From Linyphia triangularis (Eukaryota > Arthropoda > Arachnida > Araneae > Linyphiidae), in assembly GCA_963978545.1 (NCBI GenBank), contig OZ021724.1, positions 31,762,433 through 31,826,432 on the forward strand: 64,000 bases of DNA, written 5' to 3'. Position 1 is the first letter of the stretch; the number at the start of each line of letters is the position of its first letter. Made by a program: the position numbers and the translations under genes. The notes under the pieces were generated by a model. It was given only the letters and a program-made list of their open reading frames with translations. It had not been told where the DNA came from and made no database searches. Positions 1 through 11,877 of the stretch are shown here, piece by piece.

Positions 1-277
1 GTGTTGGATATACGAAACTCAACAAAAGTGATTGTCAGAAAAACGCGTTTGAAAAGTTATCATGTATTGATTTTTCCATGCTTGGGTGAGAGCGGAAGAA
101 CGGAGAACTCAATACGAAAAATAAACATGCAGACTCTGTGGAGGTCTATAGATTCGGATGGCGAATTCCCCCCCCCCCCCTTTTTCAGATGTCGAGTTCG
201 CCCATCGTGTCTTCAGCACCTCAATTACTCTGCATTGGACCCTATATATATATCAATATATATCAATATGCCAAAAA
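1..277. other. AT-rich intergenic DNA with poly(C) run
   Basis: No coding signal is visible. It has a C-only run near 170-180 and a short TA/TCAATA-rich stretch near 243-268. The two overlapping reading frames here cross the homopolymer and show no family resemblance. Confidence 0.6.
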
Positions 278-614
278 CATCGATATAGATAAACAACTGG
301 ATAGACTACTCCATTGTCAATGCAAAAAGAAAAACGCACCGGGAATTGCGAAGCTGGTGGGATAATTAAAATCAATCACAGTTCACTTTTATAGTTGGAT
401 GGGAATGCGAAAAACCTTGTAAAGTGTTAGAGTATATACTTTTTTGCACATTATTACTAGTTAAGGTCTACTATTGACATTTCTGCTGTGTACAATCCAA
501 AATTTTATTTTCAATCCTCGGCAATCCGTATTTTTTATCCCACCAATTGCATCTTTCAACGGCTTCATTTTCCCAGCGTTAAGCAGTCTATCCAGTTGTT
601 TATCTATATCGATG
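278..614. mobile_element. hAT-like MITE, copy 1 (337 bp)
   Basis: About 31-bp terminal inverted repeats with one mismatch face each other: CATCGATATAGATAAACAAC at 278 and its reverse complement ending at 614. The 8-nt flanks are GCCAAAAA and GCCAAAAC, a 7/8 match, which fits the 8-bp duplication made by hAT transposases. A second inverted pair (GGTGGGATAA near 356 and TTATCCCACC near 536) lies inside. A related shorter copy is at 18339. No transposase is present, so it is non-autonomous. The superfamily rests on the flank duplication only. Confidence 0.75.
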
Positions 615-2140
615 GCCAAAACGTGCTTACATAAAACATATAAGAGTATAAACAATTATATTTCATTTAAATTGTGGCAATATTAATGTGTGTTATATTA
701 ATTGACCACATTATATTAACGCGGCAGTTAAAGAGCGCATAACAGTTGATTTAAAGAAGACAGACAAAAAAAAAACCTCTATTAAACCAATCTGAAGCAG
801 TCGCTTCTTATCATCCGATCATCTATATACGCATAAATCAGCAAACTAAACCATCCAAACCTAAAACCCGGTCTGACACTTCCAAACCAAAGGATTACGA
901 ACTTTAATTAAACACATTACAATAGGAGTTTCATTCTAAGCTCATATCAGAACAACATCGCGCGACGACGACGACAAAATCCCGTTTTACTAAAAGACTA
1001 ACTGGATTGTCCAAAAGTGCGCTTGCTGGCGACATCTCCTCCAAGCACAGATTTCACAGTTGTACACTAATCCACATATTATAACAACTCACCCTCGCCT
1101 TTGCATTTGCATAATCCTGTCGCATGTAGTTATTCTATGAAGGATCAGTTGGAAAGGATAGTTGTCGCATCTGGTAATCAGTATCTAGGTACGATGGTTG
1201 ATGTCGTTCTGGCAGCAGACTTAGTAATTACTGCTGGGTTGTCGCGTTGTTAGAAAAGTGTTATTGCAACCAATTTAGCGGAATTCGCTGCCATGTCGCC
1301 TTTTTAAAATGGAGCTTGGTTGAGCTGTGTTATCAACAGCATAATATTTATTACAGAAGATCAAGTTTTAGTTTCTAAAATGTCTTCGCTATTAGTTGTG
1401 TGCCTTTGAACGCATGGGTAAATGAAACTTTGTTGTTAATTAAACTCGTTTTAATTTTAAAGGTTTAAATGGAGGGGGAAAAAAGGGTTGGGTGACAAAA
1501 GAAAAATGTTGTTAAGGTGTTCTGAAGAAGAAAGTGCGTGGATATAAATGTAATTTATTTTGACCTTTTGACCTTCGTAACCTGCATTACTAGATAGCTT
1601 TTAATCAATGATTTCTGCATTTAAGGATAGGATATACTGACCTTTCATCAAACCTATAACATAATTTCAAAATGAACGAAAATTATAGTTCTTTAAAACA
1701 GGGATAAATTCGTTATTTTCGTCAAATAAAGCTGATTGAAGTAGTTTTTCGCTTTTCTTGGCTTACATCAACAGTAACAAAACTTAAATGAACTCCAGGC
1801 GTGGAACTTAATTGTTTGTACATACAGAAAGGTTTTGTCCACATGAAGAAAATGATTTAATTTCTAATGGCTAATATTGGATAAACTAAAATCAAATTAA
1901 CTTGAATACGCTGTCGCTGTATAAGTGTGGTTGCGTAGTTTTGTTTAAAATTTTGCGGGATAAAAAAAATTCACATTGTTTACAGATGTATTTCATAATT
2001 TCACGTTGTTAAAAATTCGTAACAGTGAGTTTCCATTCATAATTCTATTGAAAATTAGATTTTTATTACCCTCCATTATTAAACTTTTTTTTGAAATATC
2101 AATAATGTAACCCTTTGATACTTTAAATCCTCTATTATAC
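615..2140. other. intergenic, no feature recognised
   Basis: AT-rich DNA with a slightly GC-richer patch at about 950-1340 (short CGACGACGACGAC run near 962). I see no long reading frame, no terminal inverted repeats and no RNA gene. Confidence 0.5.
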
Positions 2141-2214
2141 AAATAATAATAATAATAAATAAAAATAATAATGATAATAATAATAAATAAAAATAATAAT
2201 AATAAATAAATAAA
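2141..2214. repeat. (AAT)n microsatellite
   Basis: Interrupted AAT trinucleotide repeat with some AAAT units. The minus-strand open frame over it (Ile/Tyr/Leu-rich) is a product of the repeat, not a gene. Confidence 0.9.
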
Positions 2215-2379
2215 ATCTAACATCTCCATAACAAGACAAAAGAACACATCTCCAAACCAGATGTAATAGAAATTTAATTCCAGTCATTCCATTTAAAGCA
2301 GCAAACAGCCATAACCACTAATACCAACCAAAAAAAAGAAAAAAAAGAAAAAGAACTCGCCAAAGAATCTAATAAACCA

Positions 2380-2720
2380 ATCAAACGTTCCCTGTCAAGA
2401 CCTGCAAGCAGCCAGGAATTAAAACAACACATTACCAGGTGTCGTGAACAAAACCTCTTGAATGTCATTCAAGATCCAGATAACTATTGCACATTGTAAT
2501 TCATCCAATTGCCCAATGAATAAAGGCGTCTTCCGACTTCTTCTTAGCAGCCCTCTTCCCCCCCTCTGGAGATGATTAATTTAAGAAGCAGGGCGTTCTT
2601 CTGTTGCAGGGGCTTCCTGCGTGGGCTGTTGGGAGTGACGGCCACCGAAATTAAGTCGTTTGGCCCACACCGCGCTAATTACTGACCCGTCCGCTCAAGA
2701 AAAGATTTCATTCCACGGAA
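2380..2720. other. GC-richer island, possible regulatory element
   Basis: A stretch clearly less AT-rich than its surroundings, with homeodomain-type cores (GCTAATTACTG near 2674, ATGATTAATT near 2571) and no open frame with codon-like structure. Such islands recur through the first 28 kb. A conserved non-coding role is an inference; comparison with another spider genome would settle it. Confidence 0.3.
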
Positions 2721-5040
2721 AGAGACTGCTTGGAGTTTTTTTATTTTTTTTTCTCGGTAGGTCTTCTGGCTTTGTCAGAGATCTAGGAGGTGTTGGTTGT
2801 GTGTTGACGGTGGAATTTCGGTATGTTAGAAGGTCTCTGTTTGTTGTTATTGTTGTTTCTGGAAGTTGTTTGGAATAAATTTGCGTCAGCTGCGTTGCTT
2901 GGAAAAGTAGTTTGAGACTTGTTGAATTAGGGTTTCTATTGGCGAAGCGACCTTGTAAGACTTATGTCAGCTTGCCCATGGATGTGATGATTTTTACTTA
3001 TTTTTTCCGGAATAATTTTGTACCATAACTGATGCAAGATAGTAAAAAACTAACTCGCGGTTAATTAATATTAGTGGGTTGGTTTTGTGTTTATCTTTTG
3101 CTACTTTAATTTGAAATTGTAGGTGTAAGAGGTGTCAGTTTTTTTTCTTCTTTTTTTTCCATTTGTGAATGAGAACCGACGTAAAGCAGTTGTAGACAAA
3201 AAAAATATTATTTAAAGGGTTCTAAGTTTTTTCTAAGATAATGATTGGTGTTTTATTTTCTTATGTTTCGTGCTTCAGGAGTAATAATATATCGTAATCT
3301 CTCATTGACTGTCCACCAAATGCCCTTTGGCTAATTTCAGCAAGTAAATGATATGAGTTTTCTTTTGTGCTGCTTTGTCAGCTACTTTAATTTTAATTAT
3401 TCAACTAATTTTATATCATAGTTTAACTTCCTATGACTATTCATTTTCAGGTGAGGTTTCAATTGATTTTTACCTATAAATGTGATAGGTTTTTATCTTT
3501 GTGCAATTACATTATTAGTAAAATGGTATCGTATTATCTTATCTCTCCTTTCAAAGGTGTTTTCAAAGATTACATATTTGTAAACTTTGTGGGAATATCA
3601 AGCCTGACCCGGTATTTGTAAAAACATCCTCCAGGGCTATACACTTCAATTTCTTCCCTAAACACGTTTCGCCAAATAAAAAACATTTCATGGAAAATAA
3701 AATTCAAACTTCTTCAATAGCACCTGAAAAGAGATGAGAAAACCATGTAGAGCGCTTTTATATCTATTAGTCTTTAGGATGGGAAGGAAATCCACAACAA
3801 ATATAAAACTAAAGTTCAGCACTCCAGTTGCCATTCGAATATTGCTCAAAAGTGTAAATCAAAAATATTTTCGGACACCCAACCAACCAATAACCAACAT
3901 TCCAAAACTTCATGTTCTTCTTTCTCACTTTTTTTTTTTTTACAAATATTGCCATCAAGTCAAACACTTCACATCAAGTTATCCCCACGAACAAACACGA
4001 TAACAAATTAGATTCGTTATCCTTGTTCCGGTATTTGTCCTCCTAATTTACCCCTTCCTTTCAAAATAAGATCGCGCAGTATCAGCATATTAGCGCTATA
4101 AATATTTACCCCCGTCGCTGCTTCTTATTGGTTTTTCGATATGCGATTCTTTTTATTTTTTTATTCCAGTTATCCAGGATTCCGGGCAGATGTGTTTGTC
4201 TGTTGCAGTAAAAATGGGAAATTTTTATCTCTTCGGCTATAATTTGCCTTTCTTGTGTGCTTATCTATTTGATTTCTTGTTGGGGGAGTTGTTTTGATGA
4301 TAATTTCTTTAATAATAATGAGTTTGTTTAGGAGTGCTTCCAAGTGCGAATCAGGAGCGGTTACAGGGTAATGTGTTGGGGGAGAGGAGAAGACTTAGGA
4401 GGGATGTACTATATTTGCGTAATTGTTAAATACCGGTACTTACGTAGGTGGAAAACAATTCTGAGAACATGTGCCGAAATTGATGAATTATGTTTGTGTA
4501 CATTGTAATTTATTCAGTGTTGAACATTGCACAGGTACGATTAGTCTGATTTTTGCGCAGAGAAATTGATTTCCTTAGTTATTCTTTGCTCCTCCCCCCC
4601 CCCCCCCTCTTTATATAAGGTTTTAGCAAATCCGGTAATTTTTTTAAATCAATTTCCATGTAAATAATTTGAAATTAATTTATATTAAAATTTAAATAAA
4701 ATTATATATTTATGTGTAAATTACGGTGGAAGTTTTAATTTCCTTACTTTTAAAGCCTTTACAAATTTTTGATAAACCCTGGGATGTTCTTTAAACTAAA
4801 ATTCCTAATTTCAAATACAACACACAATGTATTGCACACCACACCTGGTGTGGACTTTAGGAACTAATTTTATTCCTATGATAAATCTAATATCTAATAA
4901 AACTACTTTCATTATATTACTACCAGGTTAGGAAACATTTGATCTAGAAGTTTTTATTTTACAGCGATTTCAAAGTGTAGCTTTAATTATAATCATATAA
5001 GAGAGAAGTTGAATCTAACGAAGGACTGTAATAAAACGCG
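2721..5040. other. intergenic, AT-rich
   Basis: Mostly AT-rich DNA with T and C homopolymers (C-run near 4595-4608) and a small GC-richer patch around 4070-4130. No gene, transposon end or RNA gene recognised. Confidence 0.5.
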
Positions 5041-5390
5041 ACTTATTGTCCTTCTCTTTCCCAGAGTTCCATGCTCGTGACAGGCCCAAAAGAGTGAAGA
5101 CAACCATGAAACTAAATCAGGGGGACGCTTTAAAAGGAAAACTAAGAAACGGAACAAAAAGAAGGAAAGAATTTAGACGCGATTTCTTATTCTGTTCTTT
5201 TTTCCCCCTTCTACCATTTTCGTCAGCTGTGGAACTATTTCTGCGTGGGAGGCATCGCTTGGAGGGTAGGAGTCACGAATTCCACATTCGCCAACCCCTC
5301 TCGTCCCACATCAAAGGGTCAGTCCGAAATGCTTCCATGTCTTTCCTCAGAATAAAATTGAACCAAGCTCGCCTTTCTATTTATTATTAA
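5041..5390. other. GC-richer island with a 114-codon open frame
   Basis: A plus-strand frame is open from 5046 to 5390, but its product is basic and low in complexity, has no domain I recognise, and no splice or promoter context supports it. I treat it as non-coding, possibly regulatory. RNA-seq coverage would refute this. Confidence 0.3.
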
Positions 5391-6480
5391 AATGTAAGAT
5401 GTATTGTTTGAGACCAATTCTTTCATTGTTTTTCTTATTTTCTTATTATTAGATTGATCTTTATATTATACATTATTTCGCAACTGTGTTTTTTTACGAT
5501 TCCTTATTCTCCATTTATACAAATTTGTAAAGATATACCAATAACCGCTTCATCAGAAGCAGAGATAGAGTTGAGATTACAGTTGTACATTGTGTTATTT
5601 GTTTGAAAAATGTTAAAAAGAACACCCAGAAATAATAAAAAAAACGTTAGGAAGTTGTGATTGTAAACGGTAGGTGGCAGCACGATAGAAAAAAGATCGC
5701 AATGTAAGCACGTTGAGAAAATCGAAGGGATCTTATATTTATCAGCCCACAATAGAATACAGTAACTAACTCTGATGAACTTTGAAAAAGTAAATCCTCT
5801 GAGCAATATTAAATGCTCACGATACGCACAGGTCTACTAGATAGTAATCTATATGCTGATTAATCATTTTTACCAATTGTTTTACTGTTTTCTTCTTGAT
5901 GATATATATTTAAGAAAAATACGTTTCATATTGTATGTTTCTAGAAATTTCTCTTTTTATATTTCTAGAATTTTCTGCTTTTATATCTCATCTTTTTATA
6001 CCTAGAATAGTAAGCTGATGTGTAAGAAACAGAACAGATTTTGATTGAGCTTTTTCTCACATATATTTTCCCTGAAATATTTTTTTTTTTGTCTTTCTGT
6101 TACTGGGGGGGGGGGGGGGATTCAGGGTACTTTCTAGTATCATTTTAAAGATTGCATTTTCGACCATTTCACCATAGAGTTTCCCAAGTTATTTATTACC
6201 AATACTGTGTGCGTACAAAATACTGCAATACTCCTACCAATACTGCATACGTTCTTCTTATCAATTTTGTTTAGAAGTTAGCAAAGAAAAAAAATAATCA
6301 GCATTAAATAAAATATGGAAAATCTCATTAAAACTTAAATGCAGTATTAATTATTGTAGTTAGAAAAATAGGCTGTCAAAGTTCAAAATTTTTTAAAGAC
6401 CTAAAACTACTATTATTATTATTATTATTTTGATTTCCTATTAGTAACATTGAACTTTACGTTGTACTATGTATGAGTTA
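5391..6480. other. intergenic, AT-rich with poly(G) tract
   Basis: Contains a G-only run at about 6106-6119 and an ATT microsatellite near 6410-6430. Nothing else recognised. Confidence 0.5.
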
Positions 6481-6760
6481 CTTTATTTTGTTGGAATGAC
6501 GATCCAGTCATCCCATCCACCCAATGTCGACCGACAATATACTATGACCGAGATACACGAGTCTGACCTTGGCTGATTGCTATGGCAACCAGGTGAGCGA
6601 GGGTGGACCGTCCATCCTTGCTCCAAGAGAAGGGTCAACGACACCGGACCGTTACTCTGAATCTTTACAGCAGAAGATGCTGTGATGGGGTCAACGACGG
6701 GGTGGACTGGACACCAAGATGCGCTGATTCTGTTACACAAGGGAGGTTTGGTTGGTTTAA
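6481..6760. other. GC-richer island carrying an X-box-like site
   Basis: Marked rise in GC against AT-rich flanks. Both strands are open over part of it (147 codons minus, 77 codons plus), as expected of GC-rich DNA with few stops, and neither product resembles a family. A GTGAGC following CAACCAG at about 6593 could pass for a splice donor, so an isolated exon cannot be excluded. Confidence 0.35.
6576..6589. promoter_or_regulatory. candidate RFX X-box
   Basis: ATTGCTATGGCAAC fits the RFX-family consensus RYYNYY-AT-RRNRAC. RFX factors control ciliary genes in animals. No ciliary gene is visible nearby, so function is unproven. Confidence 0.4.
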
Positions 6761-7900
6761 GACGGTTATTGTCTATGTGCTGGAGGTGATAGTGCGTAAA
6801 GGATTGTATGTTTGCTGGGGTTTGGTGTGTTTTTAAATCTTCTTTAGGCCTTGGATTTAGTGACTTTTTGGGCGTATTTTCATGTGTTATGGTGCTTATC
6901 AAAAGGTTTTGAGGTTTGAGGTTCAAATGAATATTTGCGACTTAAAGTTACCAGTAATCCATTTATCTTCCCTTAGAATTATACTGCATCATTATTTTGC
7001 GTTTTAAAGATAATTTTAACCTTTGTAACCTTAAAGCCTTTAACTTTTGTAAGTCCAGTGCATGAAATGTGCTTTGTCACCAAAGCCATGTTAGAAAATT
7101 CCAATTCTTCCAAAACTATAAATTGTGTGACATTTAAAGATTTAATGTTGTCAAAGCTATGCTGTTAATATTATCAAAAAATTGGTCACAGATGTAAATA
7201 CTACTAGTAGGTATTCTACGAGATGTGGATATCATTTGAAAAAGGTCAATTAATTTGCTGCGATACAAATGATTTCGTTCACTGAATTGCTATATAAAAA
7301 TTTATATTTAAGAGAATATCAAGAAAAATCTATTAGACCAATACTTTAAATCTAAATCTTTCTCATAGTAAAAAATAGGAGGTAATCCCATTTGTGTGAC
7401 CACCAAGTATTTTCTTTCTAAACCTGTGATGGTAAAATTTTAAACTTATCATGGGAAAAATATACCTACCTAAACAATATTCATATAAAATATCACCATA
7501 ATTCAACTTTGATTGGTTTCTATAAATGAAAGTACAATTCTTCAAACATAGGCTCACTTTTTTCACTTTTTTCAACTTTGATTGGCTTCTATAAATGAAA
7601 GTACAATTATTCAAACATAAGCTACCACAGTACTAGCAAATGTATAAATTTAATTCTACAACACATGTAGTTCCACAGGTGATTCCAAGGTATACTTGGT
7701 ATAATATTAAACAAGATGTAGCTCGTTACAATAACAAAAGACCATTATTTGAGAAGAAATTTCTGATCCATCACTTCAAATGAATATTTTTACGACACCA
7801 TAAGTTGCTAAACAAACGGGAAAAACAAACCTAAATATTAACCTTTCAAAAATATAACATAAACATAACTAACTCCTGCTAATAAGAAAAACAATAGCTA
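6761..7900. other. intergenic with one short duplication
   Basis: AT-rich DNA. The only structure seen is the 69-bp tandem duplication at 7503-7620. Confidence 0.5.
7503..7620. repeat. 69-bp tandem duplication
   Basis: A segment of about 50 bp beginning TCAACTTTGATTGG at 7503 recurs from 7572 with few changes, separated by a T/C-rich spacer. Two copies only; the minus-strand frame across it is incidental. Confidence 0.75.
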
Positions 7901-8260
7901 GATGTTCGAAGCTGATTCGAGGGAAAAGCAATTCATTACCTTTTTGCGGTAATCCCCTCCTCAATAATTATACCATTCCAATTATTTATCTTTTGACACT
8001 AATTAACTTCTTAAGCCTCATTGAACAACTAACGGACCCAATGTGATCTAATTAAACATATTCCAACCCTTAAAAAAAAATCTTCTACTCTAACAATAAC
8101 ACACCTTTTAGATGAAAGCATTCCCGTATATGTTTTTTCCATCTTCTCCAGGAGATTAGTTCAAACAAAGAGCTCTGTTCAATCAACTGTCACGCCTGTA
8201 TCTCTTAATTACCCGCCATTTAACAGAATTCAATTGTGTGACTTTTTTTTTTATTATTTA
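7900..8260. other. GC-richer island with TAATCC/TAATTA cores
   Basis: Contains GGTAATCCCC near 7950 (bicoid/Otx-type core TAATCC), several TAATTA/TTAATTA cores, and a second block at 8145-8230. This reads like enhancer DNA but is motif inference only; no coding potential. Confidence 0.3.
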
Positions 8261-8507
8261 TTTCCAAAGTTCTTATTCGCAAACAGAAATTTCATTAAGG
8301 CTTAGCTGTTGACTTTGATATGTTTGCTGTTACTGTCTCTGAAGATCATGGGGTTTGTCTATTCTTGTAGATTAAAGGCTGCGCATTGCCGTCAATGGAT
8401 GAGAGATCTGATTGTTCCGGTAAAGTAAGTTTTTTTTTTTAGATGAGCGCTGACAAAAGAGCTGGTCTTATAGTAACGAGCGCCTCGATATTTAAGACTA
8501 AGAAGAA

Positions 8508-8912
8508 GTCCTAGTAAGAATCATTCTCAATATCCGCTATGTTACAATCTTCCAGTCCAGTGCATTTAGAAACTGCTTTGTATAAAACCTTGACATTTGG
8601 TGAGTAGGTACGAAAATGATCACTTTATGAAATGACATAAACTAAAATCTCGAAAATAGCGTCTAATGTATTTTTATTTTATATTTGAAATCCTTTCGCA
8701 AATGCCTATGCAGTGGCTTCATCTGGTTATGTCTTTTACTATTTTAATTTTCATTTATAATAGATGGACATTAAATAAAAACAATTTATGTCATTTCCTT
8801 TTACGTACCTACTCACCAAATTGTAAGGTACTATAAAAATTAGTTTCTAAATGCACTTGGCTAGAATATTGTAACATAAAGAGTATAGGGGATGAACCTT
8901 ACTAAGACTACT
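8508..8912. mobile_element. foldback element with long inverted repeats
   Basis: The left arm (about 8508-8612) and right arm (about 8797-8912) are imperfect reverse complements over roughly 100 bp, sharing blocks such as TATGTTACAAT, TGCATTTAGAAACT and GGTGAGTAGGTACG. The ~180-bp centre is unique. No transposase and no clear target-site duplication, so the superfamily is open and the ends approximate. Confidence 0.6.
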
Positions 8913-8974
8913 CTCTGAAGCAGAAAAGTAGGTAAATCGCCAAACTTACATTCAGAAATCTAGGTTTATCATAT

Positions 8975-9732
8975 TGTTACGAATTTTTGTATATTCGTAA
9001 ATATTTCGTAGTGTTAATTTTGCAAATAGAAAATTTAGGTACATTTCGCATTAGGCGGTGCAATAGTTCGTCTTAACTTCGCTTTCCTGCAATGTGTCTA
9101 TTAATGCTTGAAAACGAGTTTTACAGAGATAACGTTGTGAAGCGAGTTTTACAAGAAGCAGGCCATTCAACATTATGGTAATGGCAATCTCGCCAAATTG
9201 GCGAGATAGAGCCAAGTTGGCAACGGTTTTGGTGACTAATTTTTGTCGGAAAATTTGTCGAGAAATCGCCAAATGTCGCCAAACTTGGAGATCATTTTGT
9301 GACATTTTCGGTCCCCATGTACATGTAAAGGACTTTTCGACTACGATCTGGAAAGTTCTCCAAATATCTATCTCTAGAAGATTCATGTAGGTTTAACAAA
9401 AGAGTATATGATGGAGTTAGTTGAGTCCGTTAGTCAGTTGACTGGAGTTACTGACTGAGTAGAGTTACTGAGTTAACTGTCTCTCAGCGAGCATTCAGAG
9501 AGTTCCGAAAGTGAACTGTATGGCATTGTCTTTTGCAGCGATTTTAGCAGTTGTGTTGTCAAGTTTTTAACTGCTGTTTTGTGCTCTATTGGTGTGAAAA
9601 GAGCTGTATTGAATCTACTAGAACGAGAAGTTCTGGAGTTGTAAGAGAATCTGCGAAGAGTTATATCGGAAGAAATTTCTGCAAGTTTTGATCTGCTTTG
9701 GCTTCAAATCTTTCGAACACATTCACGCAACA
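8975..9732. mobile_element. putative solo LTR (758 bp)
   Basis: Begins TGTTACGAAT and ends CGCAACA, giving the TGTT...AACA inverted ends usual for LTRs. Directly flanked by the 4-bp repeat ATAT (8971-8974 and 9733-9736). No internal gag-pol is adjacent, so this would be a recombined single LTR. Two opposing frames inside it (9051-9386 minus, 9175-9390 plus) have no recognisable product. A second genomic copy flanking pol would confirm it. Confidence 0.55.
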
Positions 9733-9736
9733 ATAT

Positions 9737-11750
9737 AGTTGTGATATTTCATGTTCCAGAAAATGAATATATTTTAGAGTTGATTAAAAAAATTATGTAG
9801 GTAAAAGTTAAAACTGAAAGTATATTATTAGAATTGTTAGTGTGGTAAAACAAATGTTTTAGACCCTTAACCTTTTCAGCCATTATCAGACTATAAGTCC
9901 CGGAGATTAGACTTTCCTCTATAGTGTAAATAAATCTCGTTTTTGGTGGGGTTTTATTTTTTCAGAGTTCTTACAGAATTAGGGAATAAAAATTTGATAT
10001 AAGAAACTTGGAAACACTCTCATATTGCAAAAAACAGCCTTATATTTTCGAGCACTTACATTACTCAAATTTAAAAATTGGTCTCTAATATATATTTTTT
10101 AATTTTGAAGTAAATACAACTGTATTTATGCCACGTTTAGTGTAAAGTCATTCTTATTGTTCTTATTAAATAATAATAATTTAGTCTTTTTTTATTTGAA
10201 ATTTTGACTAAATTCTTTTTGTGGGATATATTATCTCAATCATATTTAACAGTGGAACAATATATCTCAGCCACGATTAAGTTACAATTAAGATTATCAA
10301 AAAAAAAAATGTGATGAATATGCAAAGATGAGGTAAAACACATTTTTACCTAAAAGCTACAATTACCGACAAATATAGTTTTAACCACTTTATAAATGTG
10401 CCCCTAACTCTGCTTATCTTGTATCGAGCATTTAAATGCCTAAATGTTTATCGGGCAACTTATTCTTGTACTTTTCTTCTGCAGACAAGTTTTACTAAAA
10501 CATTGAAAACAGTTTATTTTTTGGAAGATAGAAAAGATAACTTTTTATCTCCCACCTCAATTGAAGATTTTCATTTTAACTCAAATCCGTAAGTGACATA
10601 AGATGTACACCTGCTTGAAATTTTATAGAAGATTTATATTCATAAACTTAAAAACATACACACACACACTACTTATTGAAAAAATACTTTAAGTTTAGAA
10701 ACACACAGCAATAACCAAGTTTCATTGTTCACCTCGGGACCACAATTTCAAACCACTCCAATTTCTTCGCAAACTTCTTGGAAAAACTTAAACATTCGCA
10801 TCATAAAAAAAAAATAATAATAATAATTTAATGATATTCACTCTCACAACACCGGGTCGCAGCCCCCTACGCAGTAAAAAAAAGCCTATCCAAACAAGGC
10901 CTGCATCCCTATAGAAATAATTACTTTTCCCATCATACACAACTCTATCTCTACTATCTCCTCCTTTTTTACGACCTCGTGTTTTACATACGAGCTGCAC
11001 GTGATTAATACATACGAGCGATCCTTGTCTTCCAGAAGACATAGCTAGACTAGCTTTAATAGCTCTGTATACAACGGCCTAGACTTTACCAATCGTGACC
11101 GGACATATCCCCCGTGAATAATTAATCTGTGGAAAGTTGATTTAATTTTTTACACGCTACGCCAACATGTGGGTATTGCAAATTCCGGAGTGGTTACTTC
11201 CAGACCTCCATTAGTTTCTGACTCGTCATAGTTTCGATGCAGGACGGATTGATCAGTTCCGACATTAACATTGTATAACAGTTTCCTACAGTACGGTTTA
11301 AAAGCGGGGATTTTTGTTGGAGATGTCTTGAGTCAATATTTGGTGTAGTGTGTTGCAAGTTAGTTGCCACGATAAGAGAGGAGGGATTAGTTGGTAATGT
11401 CTACATTGTGGTGATTTTTTATTTTTAGATCGGAAAATGGGAGTTTATTTTTGTTGGGGATTAGGAGTTTTAGTTTGATAGGATCGGTACAGGTTGCTGA
11501 ATTTTAAACATTGTTAATAATAAGGTAAATTGTGACAGAATATGCTAATTGTGGTTGAAATATGTTAATTTTGAATTACTTGTACCACCAGGCGCGGAAT
11601 CTTTTGATTTTTATTACCCTTTTGCTTGATAAATTCTTTTTATGTGGTTGGATTTTACCTTAGTAAAATGTAGTAACTCCTAAAGTTTTATTCTGCAGTA
11701 CTTGCTAATTGATTCTGGTTGCATGCCATTTTAGAATTTGTTTAATTAGA
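9737..11750. other. intergenic, AT-rich
   Basis: No gene or transposon end recognised. A slightly GC-richer patch at about 10840-11250 contains TAATTAATC and TTGATTTAA cores. Short AC repeat near 10660. Confidence 0.5.
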
Positions 11751-11877
11751 CAATTATTATTATTATTATTTTATTATTATTATTATTATTATTATTTATT
11801 TATTATTATTATTATTTTTTATTTATTATTATTATTATTTTTATTTTTTTTATTTATTATTATTATTATTTTTTATT
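11751..11877. repeat. (ATT)n microsatellite
   Basis: About 125 bp of interrupted ATT units. The plus-strand Ile/Tyr/Leu-rich frame here is a repeat artefact. Confidence 0.95.

Noticed and set aside
5046..5390. 114-codon plus-strand frame
   Set aside because: Basic, low-complexity product with no domain; no supporting promoter or neighbouring exon.
6483..6926. 147-codon minus-strand frame
   Set aside because: GC-richer island with few stops; opposing frame also open; no recognisable family, signal or splice context.
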